Part shown: piece by piece, positions 28,047 through 36,770 of the stretch
Position numbering within the stretch: position 1 is the stretch's first letter
Layout: every line of letters starts with the position of its first letter
NCBI GenBank assembly: GCA_016928915.1
Contig: JAFGJT010000008.1
Span: 1 to 64,000, forward strand
Length of the DNA stretch: 64,000 nt
Direction of reading: 5' to 3'
DNA from: Candidatus Peregrinibacteria bacterium
GTDB lineage: Bacteria; Patescibacteriota; Gracilibacteria; UBA1369; PNNO01
Made by a program: the position numbers and the translations under genes
Notes under the pieces: generated by a model
Databases searched by the model: none
Told to the model about the DNA's origin: nothing
Seen by the model: the letters and a program-made list of their open reading frames with translations, nothing else

Positions 28047-28072
28047 GTGTTAAATTGCACGTGCATTAACAC
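28047..28072. promoter_or_regulatory. Palindromic hairpin upstream of the transketolase C subunit
   Basis: GTGTTAA-at-TGCACGTGCA-TTAACAC, ending 5 nt before ATG 28078. Confidence 0.5.
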
Positions 28073-28077
28073 AGAGT

Positions 28078-29022
28078 ATGATTTATAAACTTAACGATAA
28101 AGTAGCCACGCGCGAGGCTTTTGGAGCGGCAATTTTAAAGTTCGGCGGTAAGTTTAAAAATGTTATCGTGCTGGATGCCGATCTTGCATCATCACTTAAA
28201 ACACAAAAATTCGCGCAGATTTATCCGGAGCGGTATTTGAATTTTGGCATTGCGGAATCTAATATGGTAACCGCGGCCGCCGGTATGGCTATACGAGGCA
28301 AAGTTCCTTTTGCGTGTTCTTTTGCAATTTTCGCCACCGGACGCGCCTGGGAATTTATTCGCAATGCAGTCTGCTACCCTAATCTTAATGTTAAAATTGT
28401 CGGTTCTCATGCGGGGGTTTTAACGGGCGAGGACGGAGCAACCCATCAGGCTCTTGAAGATATAGCAATAATGCGGGCAATTCCGAACATGAAGGTGATA
28501 TGCCCGGCTGATGCCAATGAGGCTTATTTGGCGGTTGAAGAAATAATCAAGGATTTTGGACCAACATATTTAAGGCTTGGGCGCGCATCCTTGCCTGTTA
28601 TTTATGATTCAAGCCATAAATTCAAGATAGGTTATGCGGATATTTTAACTTTCGGCGAGGATATTTGTATTTTCGCAACCGGTCCATTGGTTCACAGCTG
28701 CCTTGAAGCGGCAAAAAAATTAAAGGAAAGAGATATCCATACAACAGTGGTAAATATTTCAACAATAAAACCTTTAGACGAAAAACTCGTTATTGACTGC
28801 GCAAAAAAATGCAAAATTATTGTGACTGCCGAAGACCACCAAATAACCGGGGGACTTGGCAGCGCCGTTATGGAGGTATTAAGCGAAAATTATCCGAAGC
28901 AGGTACACAGAATCGGAATGGAAAAATTCGGTGAATCGGGAAAACCCGAAGATTTATACAAAAAATACGGCCTGGACGCGGAGGGCGTTTACAGCAGGCT
29001 AAGCGAATGGCTTACGAACTAA
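28078..29022 (+). CDS. Transketolase, C-terminal subunit
   Basis: ATREAFGAAILKFGGKFKNVIVLDADLASSLKT, FGIAESNMVTAAAGMAIRGKVPFACSFA, EDGATHQALEDIAIMRAIPNM. Confidence 0.93.
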   Translation: MIYKLNDKVATREAFGAAILKFGGKFKNVIVLDADLASSLKTQKFAQIYPERYLNFGIAESNMVTAAAGMAIRGKVPFACSFAIFATGRAWEFIRNAVCYPNLNVKIVGSHAGVLTGEDGATHQALEDIAIMRAIPNMKVICPADANEAYLAVEEIIKDFGPTYLRLGRASLPVIYDSSHKFKIGYADILTFGEDICIFATGPLVHSCLEAAKKLKERDIHTTVVNISTIKPLDEKLVIDCAKKCKIIVTAEDHQITGGLGSAVMEVLSENYPKQVHRIGMEKFGESGKPEDLYKKYGLDAEGVYSRLSEWLTN

Positions 29023-29348
29023 TTTGATAAAGATGTTATAGTTTTAATAACGCGAATTTTTATACACCCGGTAGGGATATCGTCCGCCTGAAAAACTATT
29101 TCGGGGTATGAAGGTTTAATACTGCCTTCCGGAGCTATCGTGTCCACACAGATAAAATTTTCAAAAAAATATTCGGAGTCAAGCTGAATGGTACCGCCGC
29201 AGTCAGCGTTTCTAAGGGTTACGTAATTTCGGTTGATATCCAGAATTTCAAAATATTCGGGTTTCATTCCGGGTATGGGTTTTTTTAAAACACGCATGCC
29301 TGGTTTAAAGTTATCAATCACGTTTTTGTTTGATGATTTCTCCACCAT
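29019..29348 (-). CDS. Conserved-looking hypothetical protein (109 aa)
   Basis: Complete ORF in a gap between + strand genes; overlaps the transketolase stop by 4 bp; no family recognised. Confidence 0.55.
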   Translation of the reverse strand: MVEKSSNKNVIDNFKPGMRVLKKPIPGMKPEYFEILDINRNYVTLRNADCGGTIQLDSEYFFENFICVDTIAPEGSIKPSYPEIVFQADDIPTGCIKIRVIKTITSLSN

Positions 29349-29458
29349 AATTTAAAAAATTAGACAGTCTGATTTAATTGTACGTAGTTTTTATATTTTG
29401 TCAACACTTCTTTTTTTTAATATTTGCTTTATAATGTTTTCTGCTAACCAAAAAAAAT

Positions 29459-30403
29459 ATGCCAAACGGTCCAATAAAACTTTTTTCAGGATCGTCACAT
29501 CCCGAACTTGCAGGTGAAATTGCCAGACATTTAAGAGTGCCGCTTGCAAAAATGCTTATCAAACGTTTTGCATGCGGCGAAATTTATGCAAAGCCGGTTG
29601 ATACCGTGCGCGGATGTGATGTGTTCCTCGTTCAGACATGCACCAACAATGTTAACGAAGACCTTATGGAACTTTTTGTTATGATTGATGCTTTTAAAAG
29701 GTCTTTTGCAGAAAAAATTCATGTTGTTATTCCTCATTACGGTTATGCGCGGCAGGATCGAGTTGCTTCACCGCGTGAGCCCATAAGCGCAAAACTTGTT
29801 GCAGATTTGATTTCAGCCGCGGGCGCGGATCATGTTATTACAATGGTTCTTCACTCCGACCAGGAGCAGGGATTTTTTAATTTTCCGGTTGATAACCTTT
29901 ATACAAAACATTTATTTGCAGATTATTTTAAAAAGAAAAAACTTAAAAATGTTGTTGTTGTATCCACCGATGCCGGCGGCGCGAAAGAGGTTAAACGTGT
30001 TGCTGATCTTATTGGCGCCGAAATAGCGCTTATTCATAAAACGCGTCCCGCGCATAATGTTGCCGAGGTTATGGAACTCGTGGGAGATGTGAAGGGCAAA
30101 ACCTGTATTATTTACGATGACATGATTGACACAGCGGGATCCGTTGTTAACGCTGTTGAGGAATTAAGAAATAAAGGTGCAAATAAAGATATTTATCTTG
30201 CCGCAACTCATGCAGTTTTTTCCGATCCTGCGGTTGAACGTTTAAAAAAAGCGGGATTTAAAGAGGTTGTTGTGACAAATTCAATTCCAATCCCAAAACA
30301 AAAGCAGTTTTCCGGGCTAAAAGTGTTGTCTGTTGCGCCTTTGCTTGCGCACATAATAAAGAATGTTCATGACGCAAAATCCGTTTCATCTGTATTCAAA
30401 TAA
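29459..30403 (+). CDS. prs: Ribose-phosphate pyrophosphokinase
   Basis: IKLFSGSSHPELAGEIARHLRVPLAK, VIPHYGYARQDRVASPREPISAKLVADL, VVSTDAGGAKEV, IIYDDMIDTAGSV. Confidence 0.95.
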   Translation: MPNGPIKLFSGSSHPELAGEIARHLRVPLAKMLIKRFACGEIYAKPVDTVRGCDVFLVQTCTNNVNEDLMELFVMIDAFKRSFAEKIHVVIPHYGYARQDRVASPREPISAKLVADLISAAGADHVITMVLHSDQEQGFFNFPVDNLYTKHLFADYFKKKKLKNVVVVSTDAGGAKEVKRVADLIGAEIALIHKTRPAHNVAEVMELVGDVKGKTCIIYDDMIDTAGSVVNAVEELRNKGANKDIYLAATHAVFSDPAVERLKKAGFKEVVVTNSIPIPKQKQFSGLKVLSVAPLLAHIIKNVHDAKSVSSVFK

Positions 30404-30414
30404 CTGAACTCAAT

Positions 30415-30858
30415 ATGGAAATTTTTATCGGATCCGATCATGCCGGATATGAAATGAAAAAAAACATCAAGGAATATCTGCAGGGTAAAGATTTTAAAGT
30501 AACCGATCTTGGCTCTTTCAGCGGTGAGGAGTCGGTTGATTATCCGGATCTCACACGCGAGGTCGCAGAAAAAGTCCTTGAATATCCGGGAAGTTTTGGG
30601 ATTATGATATGCGGAACCGGGCAGGGTTCGGCAATGGCTGCAAACCGTTTTAAAAAGATACGTGCTGCTCTATGCGACAGTGAATTTCTTGCCGAAATGG
30701 CGCGGGCGCATAATCACGCGAATATTCTTTGTTTAGGCGCGCGTGTAATCAAGAATGATCTTGCGATTAAAATAGTTGATAAGTTTTTAAACACCAAGCC
30801 CGACAAAGACCAGAGGCACAAAAGAAGGGTTGAAAAAATAGACAAAAACGTGGGATAA
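30415..30858 (+). CDS. rpiB: Ribose-5-phosphate isomerase B
   Basis: IFIGSDHAGYEMKKNIKEYL, DYPDLTREVAEKV, GIMICGTGQGSAMAANRFKKIRAALC. Confidence 0.95.
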   Translation: MEIFIGSDHAGYEMKKNIKEYLQGKDFKVTDLGSFSGEESVDYPDLTREVAEKVLEYPGSFGIMICGTGQGSAMAANRFKKIRAALCDSEFLAEMARAHNHANILCLGARVIKNDLAIKIVDKFLNTKPDKDQRHKRRVEKIDKNVG

Positions 30859-30886
30859 ATGTTTGATAGTAAATAAAACCGCTGCC

Positions 30887-31513
30887 ATGAAAATCAAAAT
30901 TTCGCCGTCCATTTTATCAGCTGATTTTGGAAAACTGAATGATGAAATAAAATCCGTTGAGAAATATTCGGATTATATTCATGTGGATGTGATGGATGGC
31001 CATTTTGTGCCGAATATAACCATAGGAGCTTGCGTTGTAAGTTCTATAAAAACACGTCTGCCGCTTGATGTGCACCTGATGATTGAGCATCCTGAAAAAT
31101 ATATTGAGGATTTTGCCGATGCGGGGGCAAAAGTATTAACCGTGCATTATGAAGCGTGCAAAAATTTAAAATCCGTTTTAGTTAAAATACGAAAATTACG
31201 AATAAAAGCCGGAGTTTCAATTAAACCAAAAACCAAAATCGAAGTTTTAAAGCCATATTTAAAATATCTGGACTGGGTTCTTATAATGTCCGTAGAACCG
31301 GGTTTCGGAGGCCAGAAATTTATTGAAAATTCTTTGGATAAAATCAAATGGCTGCGAAAAAACGCACCAAAACTTGATATAGCGGTTGACGGCGGAATAA
31401 ATGAAAAAACAGCAAAAGAATGCGTAAAAGCGGGTGCGAATGTACTGATTGCGGGGTCTTATATCTTTAAAGCAAAAATCAGAAAAAGTTCCATTTTAAG
31501 ATTAAAAGGCTGA
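30887..31513 (+). CDS. rpe: Ribulose-phosphate 3-epimerase
   Basis: MKIKISPSILSADFGKLNDEI, YIHVDVMDGHFVPNITIG, LIMSVEPGFGGQKFIENSLDKI, VDGGIN. Confidence 0.95.
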   Translation: MKIKISPSILSADFGKLNDEIKSVEKYSDYIHVDVMDGHFVPNITIGACVVSSIKTRLPLDVHLMIEHPEKYIEDFADAGAKVLTVHYEACKNLKSVLVKIRKLRIKAGVSIKPKTKIEVLKPYLKYLDWVLIMSVEPGFGGQKFIENSLDKIKWLRKNAPKLDIAVDGGINEKTAKECVKAGANVLIAGSYIFKAKIRKSSILRLKG

Positions 31514-31574
31514 TTTCTCTTGCCAAAACAAGGTTTTTCTTCTACAATCACTTCCACTAACGCAATTTTTATTT

Positions 31575-33899
31575 ATGAAAAGGCAAATTTGTCTACTTTC
31601 GGTTTTGATTCTTTCAATGTTCGGCAATTCTTTTGTGATGTCTTTTACCATTAAAGAGGAAGCAAGACAAGCGCAGGTTTTTGCAGAAGAAAAGCGCATT
31701 GAAGAGCAAAAACTTTTACTGGAAAAAATTAAGTTTGAAGCCATGCAGTCCGGCGATATTTTTAAAATTCCGGTGCTGGAATACCACAATATCGGAGAGG
31801 AAGAAGCAAGATGGACGCGTTCTTATGATAATTTTTATAATGACCTTTTATGGCTTTACAACAACGATTATCGCCCCGTTACGGTTCAGCAGTTCATCAC
31901 AATGGATTTTCAGCTGGAGATAGGCGAAAAACCGTTTTTGTTAACTTTTGACGATGCGAGCGCGTCGCAGTTCAGATACCTTGAGGACGGCACGATTGAT
32001 CCGAATTGCGCTGTTGGAATCATGGACGGATTTATTTCCGAATATCCGGATTTTGGTTCTTCTGCAACATTTTTTGTTTTGCCGTACAGCTTCGGCCAGT
32101 CGAATTCCATAGATAAAAAATTAAAATATCTTATTGAAACCGGGCGCGAAATCGGAAATCACACATTCGGGCATGAATCACTTGACGAACTTGACGCGGA
32201 GGGCATACAGAAAACTTTGGCCGAAAATCAAAAATATGTTCAGGAAATTTTGGGATCGGATTATAAAGTGCAAAGTCTGGCTTATCCGTTGGGTATTTAT
32301 CCTGACGGTGATTTGTTTGAATATATTAAAAAAGGAATTTATGACGGTAATTTATATGAAATTAATGCCGCGTTTTTAGTTGGGGCGCAGCCTTCGCTTC
32401 TGCCTGTTGATGCGAATTTTGACGCATATAAAATTCCGCGCATTCAGGCCATTGAAGATGAATGGAAAAGGCATTTTAACCGCGAACCAGGAGAAACGGA
32501 AAAGACGGAGAAAAAACCGAATTTTTCACCTTATGTCATCGGTGCGCCGGTTGATTTTATTCCTTCCGAAAATATTACGCAGCCGTCGGAGGAAGTTGTT
32601 CCGGAGGAGCCGAAATATCCATATGAATTATGCAACCCCGCTGATTTTACTCCGCGATCAAAATTTGCAAATTTCTGGAAATCATTTGAATTTAGAACAA
32701 AGATTGCCGAAAAAAATAATATTCCGTCCGAACTTGTTAAAAAACAAGGCAGATATTTTTATACGATTCAGGATGGCGACGGTTCTTTAGCTGAAAAGTT
32801 TTTGTCTTATTCGAGCCATTTTAGGGTCGGTGATTTTAAAAATGCAATTCTTGCCGCAAATTCCGGCAAAGATTTTGTTATAGGTGATGAAGTTGTAATT
32901 CCGGATATTCCGGAATATAAAATCAATTTTTTCGCACCGGAACATAATTTATGGGGAATTTATTTAACCGGTTATTATGCGGTTTCGGACGAGGGAATGC
33001 GGCTTGTTGATGAACTTAAAAGTCGCGGCGGAAGGCTTCTTGTTTTTGATGTAAAGGAAATTGACGGTGATGTTTACTATCCTTCAAATGTTCAGATGGT
33101 TAAGGATATAGGAGCCGATAAGCGCATCACTATACCGGATCTTGGCAATTATGTGCGCGCAATGCATGCAAAAGGGCTCTATCTTGCGGCCAGAATGGTG
33201 ATTTTTAAGGATATCAGACTTGCAAATGCGCGGCCGGATCTTGCGATACATGATATTAACGGAAATGTGTGGAATTCGTCCGAAGGCCAGACATGGCTTG
33301 ACCCTTCAAATGAAGAAACACAGAATTATATTATGGATTTGGCCGAGGAGGTGGCAAAATCGGGGGTTGATGAAATTCAGTTTGATTACATCAGATTTCC
33401 CACGCAGGGCAATGTAAATTCAACAAAATATAATTTTGACGAAACAGTGGTGGAAAAATATGAAGTGATTCGAAATTTTATGGCGCGTGTAAAAGACAGA
33501 ATCGCTCCATACGGCACAAAACTTTCAATGGATGTTTACGGAGTGATCGTGTGGAACAACGCATATGATTCGCAGTCAACGGGCCAGAGAATGGAATGTT
33601 TGGGGCAATATATTGATGTTGTATATCCAATGATTTATCCTTCGCACTTTGGTCCGGGTTTTGCGGGTTTCGCAAACCCCGCCGATTCGCCTGAATATTT
33701 TGTTTCCGAAAGCATACGGTTGTTTAATCAATATCTGGCCGGAACTTCCGTAAAAATACGACCGTGGCTTCAGGCGTTCGCATGGCGCGTGAGCGATTAC
33801 GGCTGGTGGTATGTGAATGCCCAGGTTAAAGCCGCGCATGAAACAGGTGTTGATGAATATGCTTTGTGGAACGCGGGAAATGTTTATTTTACGGAGTAG
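31575..33899 (+). CDS. Polysaccharide deacetylase fused to a DUF4015/COG1306-like glycosidase domain
   Basis: N-half PVLEYHNIGEEEARW, LLTFDDASASQ, EIGNHTFGHESL (NodB-like); C-half GIYLTGYYAVSDEGMRLVDELKSRGGRLLVFDVKEIDGDVYYPSNV, DEIQFDYIRFPTQG. Confidence 0.85.
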   Translation: MKRQICLLSVLILSMFGNSFVMSFTIKEEARQAQVFAEEKRIEEQKLLLEKIKFEAMQSGDIFKIPVLEYHNIGEEEARWTRSYDNFYNDLLWLYNNDYRPVTVQQFITMDFQLEIGEKPFLLTFDDASASQFRYLEDGTIDPNCAVGIMDGFISEYPDFGSSATFFVLPYSFGQSNSIDKKLKYLIETGREIGNHTFGHESLDELDAEGIQKTLAENQKYVQEILGSDYKVQSLAYPLGIYPDGDLFEYIKKGIYDGNLYEINAAFLVGAQPSLLPVDANFDAYKIPRIQAIEDEWKRHFNREPGETEKTEKKPNFSPYVIGAPVDFIPSENITQPSEEVVPEEPKYPYELCNPADFTPRSKFANFWKSFEFRTKIAEKNNIPSELVKKQGRYFYTIQDGDGSLAEKFLSYSSHFRVGDFKNAILAANSGKDFVIGDEVVIPDIPEYKINFFAPEHNLWGIYLTGYYAVSDEGMRLVDELKSRGGRLLVFDVKEIDGDVYYPSNVQMVKDIGADKRITIPDLGNYVRAMHAKGLYLAARMVIFKDIRLANARPDLAIHDINGNVWNSSEGQTWLDPSNEETQNYIMDLAEEVAKSGVDEIQFDYIRFPTQGNVNSTKYNFDETVVEKYEVIRNFMARVKDRIAPYGTKLSMDVYGVIVWNNAYDSQSTGQRMECLGQYIDVVYPMIYPSHFGPGFAGFANPADSPEYFVSESIRLFNQYLAGTSVKIRPWLQAFAWRVSDYGWWYVNAQVKAAHETGVDEYALWNAGNVYFTE

Positions 33900-34021
33900 G
33901 AATTATATTGATTTTTTATACACATTTCTAAATCTGTTCAAAATTTCTATTTGACAATATTTTGTTTCTTCTATATTATGAATATGTATTCATTATGAAG
34001 TTTATTCTTAACCCAAAATAT

Positions 34022-34204
34022 ATGCCAAATTTTGACGGAACAGGGCCTCAAGGAAAAGGTTCGATGACCGGCAGAAAAATGGGTCCATGCGCGAAAGGCC
34101 AAAACGCCTCTGCAAACCGACCAGGTTTGGGAAGAGGGCAAGGTGCCGTACGCGGAGCGGGCAGAGGAGCCGGACGCGGTCGGGGCAGAGGCAGAAATGC
34201 TTAA
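34022..34204 (+). CDS. DUF5320-like Gly/Arg-rich small protein
   Basis: MPNFDGTGPQGKGSMTGRKMGPCAKGQ...GRGAGRGRGRGRNA, typical MP.FDGTGP start. Confidence 0.75.
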   Translation: MPNFDGTGPQGKGSMTGRKMGPCAKGQNASANRPGLGRGQGAVRGAGRGAGRGRGRGRNA

Positions 34205-34381
34205 GCCCGAAGCGCCTGTAAATCCAGTGCATCAGCACTTAAGCTAAACTCTGTTTATCAGGGAACCAAAAACGGGGACTCGCCAACATACTCTTTAAAG
34301 TCCCCCCCTGCCGATATATAATTATTCGGCAATGTGTAGTTTTTTTGTATACTTAAGCATAGAAGTAAATTTAATTTAATT

Positions 34382-34669
34382 ATGCCAAGGCCGCGATTAC
34401 CCAGACATTTAAAGTTTCAGCCGAATGTGTATTATTTTAAGCCTCAGGGCATACCTATGCGTATGCTGGAGGAAATTATTCTTAATCCGGATGAGCTTGA
34501 AGCTGTGAAGCTTTATGAAATTGACTCGCTTGAACAGATTGCGGCCGCAAAAAAGATGAAAATTTCACAACCGACTTTTGCGCGAATCATTAAAAGCGCG
34601 TATAAAAAGATTTGTCATGCCATTGTTGAAGGCAAAGCCATTAGAATTGAACAAAATCATTATGAATAA
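34382..34669 (+). CDS. DUF134-family HTH protein (COG1342)
   Basis: MPRPRLPRHLKFQPNVYYFKPQGIP..., LNPDELEAVKLYEIDSLEQIAAAKKMKISQPTFARII. Confidence 0.9.
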   Translation: MPRPRLPRHLKFQPNVYYFKPQGIPMRMLEEIILNPDELEAVKLYEIDSLEQIAAAKKMKISQPTFARIIKSAYKKICHAIVEGKAIRIEQNHYE

Positions 34670-35975
34670 AATCAGATTTGCAAATGTTGTTTTACTTGTC
34701 GGGGTTTTAATGTATGGTTTTTGCTTTACTGTTTTTGCTCAGGCGGAAGACACAGCAGTGGCGGCCGAGGTTGATTTTTCTGATGTAAGGGCGGAAGCTG
34801 GAGCAGAAGTTCCGACTGCTGCAACTGGAACAGAGGCTGCTGCCAATGAAACGGAAGCAGAAGCGGAAACAGAAACGGAAGCAGTGGCCCCTGAAACAGA
34901 GACTGAACCGCAGGGTGAACGGGAATCGCAATTATCACCCGAGACCGCGGAAATTTTGCGTGCCAGGGTTTTGGGTGTTGCATCCGAAAAAGAAACAATC
35001 AGCCCGGGAGGCGAAAAAAAACTTATCAGAAATTTTGAATTTGAAGTAACGGCAGGTTCAATCAAGGGCGAAAAAATCCAGATCCAGATCGAACCTTCCT
35101 CGATGATAAGTAAGCCGGAACTTAAAAAAGGTGATGAACTATTGATCCATTTTGATAAAAACCCCGACGGTTCAAATAATTTTTATATTCTTGATTATGA
35201 GCGTACCGCTGCGCTTTACTGGCTTTTTGCGATATTTGTGATTATCACGATCGTTGTGGGAAGGTGGTATGGTTTAAGTTCAATAATCGGACTTGTGATT
35301 TCATTCGCGATTATTTTTATGATTATTTTACCGCTGATTGTTCAGGGATATGATCCTGTTGGAGTTTCTATAATGGGCTCCGCAATTATAATTCCCGCGA
35401 CTTTTTATCTTTCGCACGGGCTGAATAAAAAGACCTCCATAGCAATAACAGGCACTATAATTTCGCTTATCATCACGGGTATTTTGGCGGTAATTTTTGT
35501 GGGAATTACCAGACTCACCGGGCTTGCGTCCGAAGAATCCGGCTTTGTTATAACCGAAATCAGTTCGCTTATAAATATGAAAGGGCTGCTGCTTGCGGGA
35601 ATTATTATCGGCACACTTGGAGTTCTTGACGATATAACTATTTCGCAGTCTGCCATAGTAATGGAACTTAAAAAAGCAAATGCACAAATGGGGTTATGGG
35701 AAATGTACAAAAGCGCAATGCGTGTGGGTCGCGATCATATATCCTCTATGGTAAACACACTTGTACTTGTTTACACCGGTGCAGCTCTGCCTCTTTTAAT
35801 GCTCTTTATTAACACATCAGCCGAATTCACTGAGGTAATTAATTATGAAATTCTGGCAACCGAAATAATACGAACATTGGTTGGAAGCATCGGATTAATC
35901 CTTGCGGTGCCGATTACAACAATCATTGCGGCGATGACAGTTGAGAGACAAGCAAAAGTTATCGCAAAAAAATAA
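34662..35975 (+). CDS. YibE/F-family multi-TM membrane protein
   Basis: Signal peptide, acidic ETEAEAETETE linker, then YWLFAIFVIITIVVGRWYGLSSIIGLVISFAIIFMIILPLI... GTLGVLDDITISQSAIVMELKKAN, characteristic of YibE/F. Start ATG overlaps the DUF134 stop. Confidence 0.88.
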   Translation: MNKIRFANVVLLVGVLMYGFCFTVFAQAEDTAVAAEVDFSDVRAEAGAEVPTAATGTEAAANETEAEAETETEAVAPETETEPQGERESQLSPETAEILRARVLGVASEKETISPGGEKKLIRNFEFEVTAGSIKGEKIQIQIEPSSMISKPELKKGDELLIHFDKNPDGSNNFYILDYERTAALYWLFAIFVIITIVVGRWYGLSSIIGLVISFAIIFMIILPLIVQGYDPVGVSIMGSAIIIPATFYLSHGLNKKTSIAITGTIISLIITGILAVIFVGITRLTGLASEESGFVITEISSLINMKGLLLAGIIIGTLGVLDDITISQSAIVMELKKANAQMGLWEMYKSAMRVGRDHISSMVNTLVLVYTGAALPLLMLFINTSAEFTEVINYEILATEIIRTLVGSIGLILAVPITTIIAAMTVERQAKVIAKK

Positions 35976-36003
35976 CGCGGCTCTTGCTGGAACACGTCCA
36001 CTC

Positions 36004-36681
36004 CTAATACCTTCTTTTTTGATTTAGTACATCGCTGAACTTGTTATGCGCTTCTATCAGCTTTGCGCATGAGTTCTTAATTTCCGTTTTTTTATCTAAA
36101 GTAATTGGCGGCAGAATGATTTTTATTGCTGTGCCGATTTTTGTATATTTAGCCTGAGAAACTGCTTCTCCCACAATTTGGGATTTATCAATATTTTCAT
36201 TGATAGATGTATCGGGTTTAACTTCTGTATTCTCTTCTTTCTTGGCTTCTAACTGCGTTAAAAGGTAAGAAAGCTCTTCCAGGGCGGGTTTGTAATCATT
36301 TTTAAACGTATCTTCAATTATCTGTTTGTCATTTGTGTATGTATTGCCGTTAAAAAGTGCTGTTAAATTATTCAGCTTTTCCTGAAGACCTTCTCCTGCG
36401 GTTATGAATGATGTAATTATTGCTTCGTCGGTTATATCTCCCTCAACATTTATTGCGCTGTATAACCATTTAATTTTATTACCGATAAAGTGGATATCTT
36501 CAACAATTTGATTGTGAATTTCAAGCTCGTGTGAGCCGTGAAGTCCGATTCCTGCTCCTATTAAATTTGTTGTTCCTGATGAAAAATTGATTACGCCGAA
36601 AACAAAAAGGGCCGAAACGACCATTGTTAAAAGTGTTACTCCCAGGCTGTATAATAAAATCTTTTTCATATCTGGCCACAT
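36004..36681 (-). CDS. Membrane-anchored hypothetical protein
   Basis: N-terminal TM helix (ILLYSLGVTLLTMVVSALFVFGVI) followed by a helical extracytoplasmic domain. Confidence 0.6.
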   Translation of the reverse strand: MWPDMKKILLYSLGVTLLTMVVSALFVFGVINFSSGTTNLIGAGIGLHGSHELEIHNQIVEDIHFIGNKIKWLYSAINVEGDITDEAIITSFITAGEGLQEKLNNLTALFNGNTYTNDKQIIEDTFKNDYKPALEELSYLLTQLEAKKEENTEVKPDTSINENIDKSQIVGEAVSQAKYTKIGTAIKIILPPITLDKKTEIKNSCAKLIEAHNKFSDVLNQKRRY

Positions 36682-36770
36682 TATAGATATACGGAATAAG
36701 ATTGCAAATTTATTAATTTTTCATTAAACTTTTTAAACCGTGGGACTTATCCCATGAACCTAATTAATTT

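Noticed and set aside
26230-29022. Transketolase as a single gene broken by frameshift
   Set aside because: The halves are separated by ~1 kb containing two intact genes, each half has its own start, and split transketolases are known.
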